Under the pieces are notes generated by a model. It saw only the letters and a program-made list of their open reading frames with translations. It did not search any database and had not been told where the DNA came from. From Calocera cornea HHB12733 (Eukaryota; Basidiomycota; Dacrymycetes; Dacrymycetales; Dacrymycetaceae): a DNA stretch of 64,000 bases. Positions within the stretch are counted from its first letter, which is position 1. Each line of letters begins with the position of its first letter. This document shows, piece by piece, positions 1-10,550 of this stretch. The stretch lies in NCBI GenBank assembly GCA_001632435.1, contig KV423919.1, positions 306,947 to 370,946 of the forward strand. The letters are read 5' to 3'. Made by a program: the position numbers and the translations under genes.

Positions 1-1054
<1,054 letters not shown>

Positions 1055-1756
1055 AGTGTGTTCTGTGTATGCTGGTTGCGGTAGATCTGGGATGGTGTCG
1101 TTCCGTGCGGAGGTCGTCGTTCAAGTGCAAGTGCGTGGTAGTGCGTTCGCGGCCGATAGGGACGGCCCAGGCCGGAGCTTGGGCCGTCATATGTTCGGCT
1201 AGAGAGGTTTCGTCGGGAGATAGCTTCCGTTCGACCGTTCGAGGGCTGATGGGGCTCATGTCAGTTCCTTCCCCACCTGCTCATCAAGTCACGCTCGGTT
1301 TGGACCCTGAGAAAGGGGGGCTTCATATCGTGTCCTTTCTGAGGGTGGGGCAGCAAATGAAATCCGCGCTTCTCCATTCGCTTGCTCAACGTCTGCCGCT
1401 ACCTATTCGACTCAAAGTCATCACTCAACAACCAACGCATCTTATGATGCTTTCACTTTGGCATTATCTTTAAGCATGCCGTCACTCTTATTCTCACGGA
1501 CGTGGCTGAGATGCAACGTGTGCACCTTATCTCGCCTAAGGGACTGACCCTTTGTCCACATCGGCCGAATTAGCTTCTTGGACGGGTGGAGATCACAGAG
1601 AAGCGCGCGGCTCTGATTCGCTAGCCCCTTCTTCCCAAAGGGGCCCCTCCGAACCATCGGTCCGCTCGGGGAGGACAAACTGTTCTTATTCTTTGGTAAT
1701 CACGTCACGAAGCGCATGCTGTTGCTGCTACTGCAAACCACGTGCAGTTCCTAGGA
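1055..1756. other. Intergenic region
   Basis: About 700 bp between the start of the aminotransferase gene and the 3' end of the Con-6 gene. It must hold the promoter of the former and the terminator of the latter. No coding frame with fungal splice structure or recognisable similarity was seen on either strand. Confidence 0.5.
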
Positions 1757-2233
1757 CTAGTAATCCGCACCCTTCTCCTCCAGCACCTGCTTCGAGTGCT
1801 CCTTCGACTCCTCGCTGGTGTTGGGGTTCTGAAGAAAGACGGCGATCAGTTCGCTGGTCAGGACGCGCCTGGATCAGCATGCACACCTTGAGGTTCGCCT
1901 TGTGGCCTCTGAAGGGTTGTTGAGCTGAACGCGCATATATGCAGCATATATGCACTCACCCGATGACGTTACCCTGGTTCTTTCCGGCGTCGCCGTTGCC
2001 CTGGTTCACCTCGCCAGACTGCTCGAGCTCGTCAAGGACCTCCTTGGAGTGCTGCTTCGACTCCTGGAACGGACATCAGTGAGGAAACAGAGACAGGCAT
2101 GTGGACGATGCCGACGTCGCTAGTGTTAGAGTTGGCAAGGTTGGCTTTGTGGCCTAGCCACGGTGTCAGCGACTACAGAAGCGCATATATGCGGGTACTA
2201 CTTACCGCCGGCGACGTTTCCAGAGTTGGACAT
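1757..2233 (-). CDS. Con-6 family protein (copy B)
   Basis: Small hydrophilic protein of the Neurospora conidiation-specific Con-6 family; its biochemical role is unknown. It starts at 2233 with MSNSGNVAGGHKANLAN. The first exon (2206-2233) is followed by exons that give two Con-6 repeats: GHKANLANSNTSDESKQHSKEV style, then GHKANLK-NPNTSEESKEHSKQV, ending EEKGADY. They are joined by a Gly/Asn-rich linker (EVNQGNGDAGKNQGN). An intron separates GHKANLK from NPNTSEES, and copy A has an intron at the same place. The donor of the intron inside repeat 1 (GTCGGC) is weak, so that junction is the least certain. Two introns carry GCATATATGC palindromes near the donor. It sits head to tail with copy A, about 440 bp downstream of that gene's stop, which points to a tandem duplication. 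Confidence 0.8.
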
Positions 2234-2317
2234 CGTGGATGTGAGTCTTTTGAGGATACGGTGGTGTGAAGGGAATTGGGGAAGAAGGACTTGGCCTCGC
2301 AACGAAGAGGCATGGGT

Positions 2318-2326
2318 GTTTATATA
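2318..2326 (-). promoter_or_regulatory. TATA box of Con-6 copy B
   Basis: On the minus strand this reads TATATAAAC, about 85 bp upstream of the ATG at 2233, a usual distance for a fungal TATA element. The paralogue has an equivalent element at nearly the same distance. Assigned by sequence and spacing only. Confidence 0.55.
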
Positions 2327-2672
2327 CACCTCCCGCTGGTGCGCCGTCCGAGATGTGTTGTGTGAAGAGTTACGGACTCAAAGGCCAAGGATCGGACTGG
2401 ATGACCGCAGAGACGTCATTCGACCCGACCGATCGGAGACGAATGATGCCACTGTGCTCTGACGAGAGGATGAGATGGGACGATCGCGGTCAAGTTCTCG
2501 GGGTTGGCACTCTCATCTAACACATCTGATTCGCCGACTCCTCAAGTGCACCGAGCTGTGAAGCGTTACCCCAAGCTCAACCGGGGCAAACTGTTCTCAT
2601 TGGATAGTTCTGGTGCTCACGGGGCACAATGGCATATTGCTGATGCTCTCAAACTTGTCTGTTTCCTTCAAC

Positions 2673-3177
2673 TCACATCTCCACGTCATGCTCCTCGAGC
2701 ACGTTCCTCGCCTTGTTCCTCGCCTCCTCGCTGGAGTTGGGATTCTGCAACGGGGTCAGCGCGAAGTCAGTGTAGGCTGGGACTTGTGCAGCATACATGC
2801 AAGGCCGCTTTATGACCTCTGCAAGATGTCAGCCTCCGAAAGCTCGTATATGCGCGAGGCATGCGCTCACCCAATGACATGGTTGACTTCTTTGCCGTCT
2901 TCCGTCCTGCCCCCGGGGTTGGCATTCCCATCGGTCGAATCCTCCATGCCACCGTCGAAGTCGTCAAGTCTTTCGTTAGCGCGGCTCCTCGCGTGCTGGA
3001 AGGTATGATCAGCGACGTGAGGTGACGGTGGACGCCTGGACAAAGCTGGCCTCGCTCGTATTCGGGTTGTGGATGGCGGCTTTGACGCCTGGTGGGCGTA
3101 GTTAGCATGCCCCGAAGTGCATACATGCAGGTAGACGTACCTCCAGTGACATTGTGGGAGTTTTCGGTAAAGGACAT
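2673..3177 (-). CDS. Con-6 family protein (copy A)
   Basis: Tandem paralogue of the gene at 1757-2233. Exon 1 (3141-3177) encodes MSFTENSHNVTG; exon 2 begins at 3088 with GVKAAIHNPNTSEA. An in-frame stop soon after forces a further intron (donor uncertain, perhaps GTCCAG) before HARSRANERLDDFDGG. An acidic Gly/Asn linker (DSTDGNANPGGRTEDG) leads to the second repeat, GHKAALH-NPNSSEEARNKARNV, ending LEEHDVEM. The intron between GHKAALH and NPNSSEE matches copy B exactly in position. The first repeat lacks the GHKA core of copy B's first repeat (it has GVKA). Function by family only: abundant in conidia or under stress in other fungi. Confidence 0.8.
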
Positions 3178-3252
3178 TGGGTGATGATTTAGCGTATATA
3201 CGAAGAGGATTACGTGGAAGAAGCGTTTCCATTGCGCTGAGGGAGGAGCTGG

Positions 3253-3261
3253 CTTTATATA
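3253..3261 (-). promoter_or_regulatory. TATA box of Con-6 copy A
   Basis: Minus strand TATATAAAG about 75 bp upstream of the ATG at 3177. Strong TATA boxes on both Con-6 copies fit highly inducible expression, which is inference. The rest of the stretch to 3695 shows no coding signal. Confidence 0.6.
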
Positions 3262-3695
3262 CGTGTTCAATCGAGCTTTCGGACGAGCAGCAGAGTGTGG
3301 AAAGTGCGAAGGGAAGAAACCGTCATTGGGCTTTCGCTGAGTAAACGGATGACCATAGTGAGCGTCATTCGATCCGAGCTACCGGAGACGAGCGAGGCGA
3401 GCACCGTTGTCTCGTTGCTCGGCAGAGCGCGATGATCGTCCACCCCAAACTCCGACAGCGCGCACAGTTTGTTCCTTGAATGATCGAGCGTCTGTGTGGA
3501 GGAGTCACGGGCACAAGATGAACGTGGTGATACAAGTTCATGAAATTCTCTAGGTATGCGTGAAAGGAATACAATGCGTGAGGACGTGAGGTGTTAAGAC
3601 GTGAACCGAACCATTATAGTGAGTAGCAATGAGATGCAAGAATTAGAGCGAAAAGTCCCCTTTTTGGCCTGTTTGCAGGGTACTACCCACACCAC

Positions 3696-4749
3696 TTAGC
3701 ATGACCCAGCACCGAAGCGAGTGTTGATCGCGTATACGATGCCGAAGGAGGAGCCCGCTGCCGAGCCACCGACGCAGAGCATGGCGATGGCGCCCCAGAC
3801 GTAGCCCTTCCAGGTGGTTGCACCGCCGGTGAAGTGCGTCTTGACCGCGCCGAAGATGAGCAGGACAACACCGGTGATGAGGATCGAATAGTAGAGCGCC
3901 ATGTATGCCGGGTTGATGAAGAAGTAGGGCAGGAGGGGGACGATGCCGCCGAAGAAGTAGCCGGAGCCGATGGTAATGGCGGACAGGTACGCGCGCTTAA
4001 GCGGGACATCCTCCATTCCCTCGCCGAACTTCATGAGGAAAGCGGTAAGACCCAGATCGTCCTCCCCACCCTCAGTCTCGGTCTGGCTGGCCTTCTCGGC
4101 ATCGGTCTCCTTGTGGAACAGATTGGGGCGGCGGCGGATTTCCTTTCCGTCTTCGCCGTACTGGGTGGACTCCATCTTGCGGAGCTCGTGGGCGACGAGA
4201 GCGGACGCCTTCTCATCGATACCGACGGGGCCGAGAATTTCATGTACCTGGCGACCCATTTCGCCTTCGCAGAGGCGGACCACACGCTCATGAGTCTGCT
4301 TCTTGAGGAAGCGGTAGTGATCGCGCTCGGCAGACGAGGCGAGGAATCCACCGATACCCATGGAGATGGCGCCAGCGATGAGCTCGGCGACACCGCCGAG
4401 GACGACGATGCGCGAGTTTCCAATGCTCGACAGACCAGCGGTCAAGGCGAAGGGAACGGTGAGGCCGTCAGATAAGCCGATCACACTGTGGAAGAACGAG
4501 TCAGAAGAGCTGCGTGTGGGGCAGGATAAAACTTGTTGCTTACATGTCGCGGACGACGTCGGGGTCGAGGAGAACGCGCTCCTTCTTGCCGGTGGACTCC
4601 CGGCAGCAAGTGCCCTGGGGGAGGGTGCAGTCCGTGACAGAGTCGGCCGGGGTGACGGTCGCAGCGGTGGTGCTCCAGACGGCGCCAGTGGTGGGCTCAC
4701 GGGGAGGCAACGGAACAGCGAGCTGAGCAGCAGAGTTGAGGGAAGCCAT
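3696..4749 (-). CDS. Ccc1/VIT1-family vacuolar iron (Fe/Mn) transporter
   Basis: Moves cytosolic Fe2+ (and Mn2+) into the vacuole for storage and detoxification. Two exons, 4544-4749 and 3696-4485, join in phase across RD-I-VIGLSDGLTVPF and give 331 residues. The N-terminal 65 residues are Ser/Thr/Pro-rich. The first membrane helix carries the family signature VIGLSDGLTVPFALTAGLSS, followed by VVLGGVAELIAGAISMGIGG. Next comes the soluble metal-binding segment rich in Glu/His (SAERDHYRFLKKQTHERVVR, then the MGRQVHEIL region). A further acidic insert (TETEGGEDD) precedes the last three helices (ITIGSGYFFGGIVPLLPYFF; ALYYSILITGVVLLIFGAV; GAIAMLCVGGSAAGSSFGIV). The length is typical of Ccc1. Confidence 0.93.
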
Positions 4750-6614
4750 TGGTGATAATTAGGCCGGGTTGAGGGTGGGAGTTGAATGGATTGGTGGAGT
4801 CTGGTATTGACCGGAGAGGATTGAGCTGAGTACGCTGAACTGTGCGATGAGAGGAGAGCCGCCTCAGCGCCGGCGTACATATAGTCCATAGAGGAACGCA
4901 TTCTGGGGCATTCGCAACTCACACGAGCCAGACGCATTGGCCAATCAGGAGCGGACCATTAGGGAGCTGCACAGTGCGCAGAGGGTGCAGTGCAGGTAGG
5001 AGGTCAGGTCTACAGTTGGCTTTCTCCCGATGGTCTCCGCGGAAGCCCACGCGACGGTGTGGCAGTTACCCTTCTGACGTTCATCGCCAGGTGGCAATTG
5101 GTCGCAGGCGATTGGTTCATCGGGGCGTAACATGAGCAGGGAAACCCTATTTTCTTCTCCATTCATGGCCTGGAAGCCCTCCACCATCTGGCGTACCACG
5201 GGGATGGACGATAGCCGATGGTTCCGGCCCATCATCAAAGGTTTAAGCTGCCAGAAGGCCCCATTCCCGTCAAGCCTGGTCTAATACGCCTTCTTCTTGT
5301 GCCTTCAGTATTGACCGCCTGCGCACACAATGACCTGCTCTCCAGCAGAACAGAGTCCGAGGACCTGGGCACGAATCATGCTTGCAGACCATCTGTAATC
5401 TGAGCGACATTTGACCGGAGAACAGAACGCACGAGTGTGCCCGTGGGCAGGAGGCCCGATGCTCGTCGCTGTCGCGATTGGCTCCCCGCGCCAAAATCGT
5501 TCACGTTCCGATTTGCTTCTCTCTTTCTTCCATAATAGATCCCGTCTCCGTGGACCAATCACGGCACACCCATTTGTCGAACTCGCGACCGTCGCACTGA
5601 ATGTCGACTGAGTTATCAATATTTCAGCCATATATTCACACTTTTCTTTCACGGTTGCAACTTACATTCTCGGTATAACCCCTCACCTACCGGCAAGCCC
5701 TCTACTCCTGGGACCGGTGACTTCTCTCCCAAGCTGCGCGCACTGTTGATAGGCTGTGCGTCTTCTGTGCGCTTCATTCTGGTTGTTTCCTCGCTTACAA
5801 GAGGCTGAGGAGCCCGAGGATATGGCCCTACAGCAATGCCTCCTGACGACGCGCAACCGCGGAGATTAGAAGTTTCGACAACAGTCCACACCAGATTGGC
5901 TCGGTCAAGATTCGTCTGCTCGCTGCCCCGCCGGATCTTGAGACCGTCCGTCGGTACGACCTAGTCATCGATAGCGTTCCACTTTGAGCGCCGGTGCTAG
6001 CTGAACGGCGCTTAGTACCGCTCTATAGCTGTCGTCACATCAGGGCTGCACTAAGAGCCGGAACTGGAAGGCTACCCTCGGTAGGCACATTATATGCTCC
6101 GGTGAGTCTGAGGAGGTCGGAATTGACCATTGTCCCGAGCATGTTGCCAGAATAGGACAGGCGTACGCGTGTGCTGTGCGTACTACCGAGTATGAGCGAT
6201 TTGATGCTGATAGCCATGAGCTGTGGTCTTCCTCTCTACTTTGCTGTGCTTGGTTGGAAGGCACTGTGCTCCGAGCAGAGGAGCAGGGCGATCAGACATC
6301 GGCCTGATAAGATAATCGCTCTCCAGCGCAATGTACAACAGATATGAAGGACAATAGTGCATTGTGCCAAGGCTCTGTAGCGACTGTCCGGCGGTAAGAC
6401 GATCGATGTTGAGGTGGAAGTGGCCGGACAAAACAGCTACGACAAAGGAAGACAATGTCTTGGCACTTGCGCACGTGGAGGTTTGTAAGCGGGGTAATGC
6501 GGGAGCAGTTGCCGCCTCATGCGGCGATGACGAGTGGTGCCTGCACAACGACACGCCGCTGCGTCGAGGCGGCTTACAACAGTCCTCCCCCGCCATCGCT
6601 GGCTGCTCCAACCC
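4750..6614. other. Long intergenic region, divergent promoters
   Basis: About 1.9 kb between the starts of the iron transporter (-) and the DHHC gene (+). Frames such as 4945-5238, 5305-5652 and 6183-6611 on the minus strand are open but show no domain, no coherent splice structure and biased composition. No RNA gene was recognised. An iron-responsive (GATA-type) site search would be the natural test here; I did not establish one. Confidence 0.4.
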
Positions 6615-8539
6615 ATGCCTGCCCCACCATCACCGCAGAAGCCGACGAAGGCCAAGCCACGGACGGTGTTCAGCGCGTTCACAGACACTTGGAGCGAGGC
6701 GCGCTTGCGCCGGGCAGCCCGGGAGCGGGCCGCAGAGGAGAAGCGCGAGAAGCGCAGGAAACCGCAGCCCTGGATTCTCCGCAAGCTTGCGGTTGGGTTC
6801 GTCATTGCGATCTTGGGATGGCTGCAGTATGTGTATGTGGGACGGTTATGCGTGCCGATGATCAGAAGGGATCCGGCGGCGAGGGGCACATTCGGACAAG
6901 GAAGTGAGCACAGTCCTCCATTCTCAGGCAAGGCTTGCAGGGTGCTTATACTGGGTCCAGTTGCATACGTCGCCGTCTTTGAGATCCTTTGGCTCTTGGC
7001 GGTTTGGTGCTATATCACGATCATCACAGTGCCTCCTGGCTTTGCGAGAGACGTGAGTCACCTCGGGTTCTGTCCTTCCACTGGTACTGAAGGATCGTAT
7101 CCTAGTACATCAAGAAGACGCCGCCGCCAAATGAGATGCAGAATACCCGCACGACTTCTCCAGAAACCTGGGGACCATCCACACAACGAGGGAGCACTGA
7201 CACGGTTCCCCTACGATCTGCGCGATCGCTTCAACCGATACAGGAGAAAAGGCCCGATGTGCCACGTAACGCCGCTTCTACCGGCAGCCTCAGTTCTGGC
7301 CGATCACGGGCGGGGCCAATCGAGTTTCCGGAGAATAACCCAACTGCTCGTCCGTTCGGCAAAACGTCTGGGTCAGCCACGAATGGGACCGCGAATGGGA
7401 CCGCGAACGGGACTGCAAACGGGACTGCAAATGGTCACACAAATGGTCACACAAATGGAACTGCGAATGGAAAGCCGAAAGCAGTTTCGGAGTTGGATGC
7501 TGTTCCTGGCTTCATCAAGGTGCATGGTGCTCGCGTACCTGCTTCGAATGGTGCACCAAATCGCCCCGAGCCGGCGATCCGTCCGTCCTGGGAAGCTCCG
7601 CCACCTCGCGATGAAGGCGAAACGTGGGCGGAGAACCTACCACCAAGCCGCAAGCCGAACCACCCGGTGTTGTTACCTGACAGGAGATACTGCTACAAGT
7701 GTGAGACGGTGAAGCCATATCGGGCCCATCACTGTAGCACATGCGCAACAGACGTACTGATGTTCGATCATCACTGCATCTGGATTGGTCAGTGCGTCGG
7801 AGCGAGGAATCGGAAGGTATGCTTTCTGTGATAGGGGCCCATCGTCGATGCTGATAGGTGTGCAGTTTTTCGTCAATTTCCTAGAATGGGCTGTTCTACT
7901 GTGTGCTTTCATATTCATAACTCTGGTCATTGCAAACGCGAGCCTCGCTTATTCCGGTGACCTGGATGGTGAAATGATTGCGATCATTGCTTTGTAAGAG
8001 CGGCGGGCACTATTGTCGGTATTCTAGCTGACTCCAGAGTTCAGATCTGGCTTTTTCATGCTGTTCACTGGAATGCTCTTCTCCTCACACGCGTGGTTGC
8101 TTACAATCAACGCTACCACCGTCGAGCACATGTGGATGCAGCGTCTACAGCAACGCGAGACGGTTGCATTAAGCAGTCGCTTCTCTATATGGAATTTCAT
8201 GTATGTCTTCTCCCGCTGGACGATGTTTACTAACAATGCATGCAGTGGTAAAGGGCGTCAGAGAGCCCAATGGAATCGCGAATGGGGTAGTCTGTATACA
8301 GAAGGCAACATCTGGTGGCTTGGTAGTCGCCGACGCGGTTGGGAAGCGACCATGGGCAAGAACCCTTTGTGGTGGATCTGTAAGCCATTTGCGACTCCTT
8401 GGTCGGTCTGATGATTGATGTTGTATTAGTGCCGATCGGTCGGAGCGAGAGCGATGGACTCTCATACCCTGTCAACCCGCGCTTCTCTCCTAGTGGCCGG
8501 TGGCGACCACGCTCTGAGTGGCCTGTTGACTTGCAGTGA
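6615..8539 (+). CDS. DHHC-type protein S-palmitoyltransferase
   Basis: Transfers palmitate to cysteines of membrane-associated proteins, probably at Golgi, endosome or vacuole membranes. Exons: 6615-7052, 7106-7816, 7866-7993, then three further exons to the TGA at 8537-8539. A basic coiled N-terminus precedes two membrane helices ([38 protein letters not shown]). A long disordered loop with a Thr/Asn/Gly/Ala tandem repeat follows. The Cys-rich domain has [20 protein letters not shown] and the catalytic DHHC in [14 protein letters not shown]. Two more helices come next, then the C-terminal [13 protein letters not shown] and [16 protein letters not shown] blocks, ending SEWPVDLQ. An alternative in-frame ATG lies upstream at 6534. 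A 24-bp GT..AG stretch at 6904-6927 is in frame and could be exon or intron. Confidence 0.93.
7382..7470 (+). repeat. 12-bp tandem repeat coding for Asn-Gly-Thr-Ala units
   Basis: About seven degenerate 12-bp units of the form AATGGGACCGCG inside exon 2 of the DHHC gene. They encode NGTA repeated, with two NGHT variants. Being a multiple of three, copy-number change keeps the frame. It lies in a cytosolic disordered loop. Confidence 0.85.
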
Positions 8540-8616
8540 ATTTGGATATCCTCGAGTCGAAACCATATCTGAACCAGTCCTGACACACACACACTGTATT
8601 TCTATCACACTTTTCG

Positions 8617-9365
8617 TCACTGGAATGCACTATGCCGTTTCTTGATAACGTCAACTGTATGCAAGTTTACCTGTTTCGGCGCACGCATCCCAGATGCTGC
8701 GAGCAGACATAATTTCCGTCCTTCAGAAGCGGTTGACTCGCCTCTATGGAGGCAAATCACACGATCTGTCCAGCCTTCCTTTTCCACAAGCTTCCGGAAG
8801 TTCGAAAGAGGCGACAGGAATGCGTCGTAATCGTTGAAATTGTAATATGGGGTCATTGAGGTCAACCAACCGAATCATGCGACTCACTGGACAGGGATGG
8901 TCATGTCGGGCTTGACGACATAACGCAGTCTGATACCCTGGTCTGCGTCCATTGTCACCACAAATGTTGGGTACCGAAATGGTCGTGCCTCTGATGTGCA
9001 GCACGCAGAGATCGATGTGTGAGAACTTGACCTGAATGTCTTGAACAAGCGTGAGTCCTGTGTAGATATAGCCATGGCACGAAGTCCGGACCTTCAATTC
9101 GTCATAGAAGAGGGTATCTCCACTCTCACAGATTGTGTACCTACTCAACGTTGCCGCTCTCGTCAAGTAGATCGATCAAGCTTCCCATAGTAGGAGGGAT
9201 AGAGGTCATAACCTGGTCGGTACAATGACCGATCACGTTCTTTCCAGAGCTGACGCCCTTGGATGCTACGTTCTCATGATGATCTGGTGGGTCAGTCGCC
9301 AGGGACCCATCAAAGGTCGGCAGACGGCTGGTGGGCACATCCAGAACGAGAGGAGGGTTGGACAT
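8617..9365 (-). CDS. Uncharacterised gene, structure uncertain
   Basis: I do not recognise the family. An ATG at 9365 opens a clean frame, MSNPPLVLDVPTSRLPTFDG, that ends at LLDESGNVE followed by an in-frame TAG at a GTAGGT donor. Downstream frames look coding: GDTLFYDELKVRTSCHGYIY, then TGLTLVQDIQVKFSHIDL, then GIRLRYVVKPDMTIPV before a GTGAGT donor near 8888, then YYNFNDYDAFLSPLSNFRKL and VEKEGWTDRVICLHRGE to a stop near 8617. A 38-bp intron (GTACCC..CAG) joins the second and third blocks in frame. The first junction would need a 22-bp intron or some other splice. It may be a beta-rich soluble protein. It could also be two small genes or a decaying one. Confidence 0.4.
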
Positions 9366-9810
9366 GTTGAATCTCCAGGTACAGAGCGATGCTCAAACCA
9401 TAGCCCAGTTATAAGGCAGATGCGAGTTGACCTATGATGCATCTCTAATAGGATTTTCCAACTGCAACGCTGGCGACGGGCGCCTCTGCCTCTGCCCACG
9501 CTCGAAGGAGGACATTCCCCGCTCTTAAGACAGCCAATCAGTATATCTAAAGGAAGGCTCCTGCTGGAATAGACAGCAGGAGCATTGTCCTGATCGGTTG
9601 GTGAGAAAGGCCACCGTGAGTAACTGCGTGCAGTGCAGTATCGAGGGAAGGAGAAGTGCGATGACGTCATCGATATCACCGGCTCCTATTTCAGACTTGC
9701 CCGCGCCAGACTGCGCCCAAACACGGCCTATGTATCTCTTCAATCCGTCCATAACAAACCTCGCCCGCTTGACTTGCCTCACGCTCACCATATCCCGCTG
9801 TATTGCCACT
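9366..9810. other. Divergent promoter region
   Basis: About 445 bp between the uncertain minus-strand gene and the inhibitor gene. No open frame of note and no recognisable element. Confidence 0.4.
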
Positions 9811-10213
9811 ATGTCTTCTCAGAGTGAGCTCTTTGACATCCCGTCTTCTTGGAATCCGGGGAGCTGATCCCGTTCTTGGGCGTTTGCAGAGTTCCTTGTC
9901 CTCGTCGATAAGTCCGCCACGCAGGCACAGATGGATCAGACGGCGTCCGACATTGAGTCCAAGGGTGCGTCGTATAAGCTCGATACGCGATATGGAGTGC
10001 TGACGTGAACGGTAGGAGGTAAAATCGTCGATACATGGACCTCCGCCCTCAAAGGCTTCTCGGTTGAAATCAGTCCGGAGGACCTCAAGGGGTTGCAGAG
10101 CCTGCAGGGCAGCAACAACTTCATTAGCACCATCGGTGCGTCATGTGCTCCAGTCCGAAGGTGGGCTACTGATACACCTTCTAGAACCTGATGGCGAGGT
10201 CCGCATCAACTAA
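9811..10213 (+). CDS. Inhibitor I9-family proteinase inhibitor (PBI2/POIA1-like)
   Basis: Free-standing 78-residue protein of the subtilisin-propeptide fold, related to yeast proteinase B inhibitor Pbi2 and Pleurotus POIA1. It would act as an intracellular inhibitor or chaperone of vacuolar subtilisins. Four exons (9811-9823, 9890-9964, 10016-10135, 10185-10213) join in perfect phase. The protein starts MSSQKFLVLVDKSATQAQMD; the first exon codes for only four residues. Features are the first strand KFLVLV, an amphipathic helix TQAQMDQTASDIESKGGK, the family core ALKGFSVEISPEDLKGLQSL, and the final IEPDGEVRIN, where the C-terminus would occupy the protease active site. There is no signal peptide. 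The two-strand/two-helix pattern and length match the family closely. Confidence 0.88.
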
Positions 10214-10550
10214 ACACATCTATCAAGCACACCCACGATCTGCTATAACTATGTTGTCCACTGTACAGTACCACACAGTTCATGTATCAGTATCCAAGTG
10301 GTGTTCAACATGCGAATGTATGTAATTGAGGCGTGTATCAATGGACGAGATACAATGTGTGTACAATGTGCTTGGGGGATATGATTATCAAGGCAGTACT
10401 GTAAGTTATCGTCTCGTATCGTCCATTCCGAGGTAAAGGCACAAGATTTCGCATATCTGGTGTCCACGATTCTTGGATATCCAGTCCCGATGGAGAGAAG
10501 AACGGTCATGGCGGCTCGTGAGGAGTGAGATAGAAATATGTTGAAAGGCA
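10214..10550. terminator. Convergent 3' region
   Basis: About 340 bp between two genes that end toward each other. It must contain both polyadenylation regions. It is AT-richer than its surroundings, with no coding signal. Confidence 0.35.

Noticed and set aside
4945..5238. Minus-strand frame of 97 residues upstream of the iron transporter
   Set aside because: No similarity or intron structure; it lies where the promoter should be.
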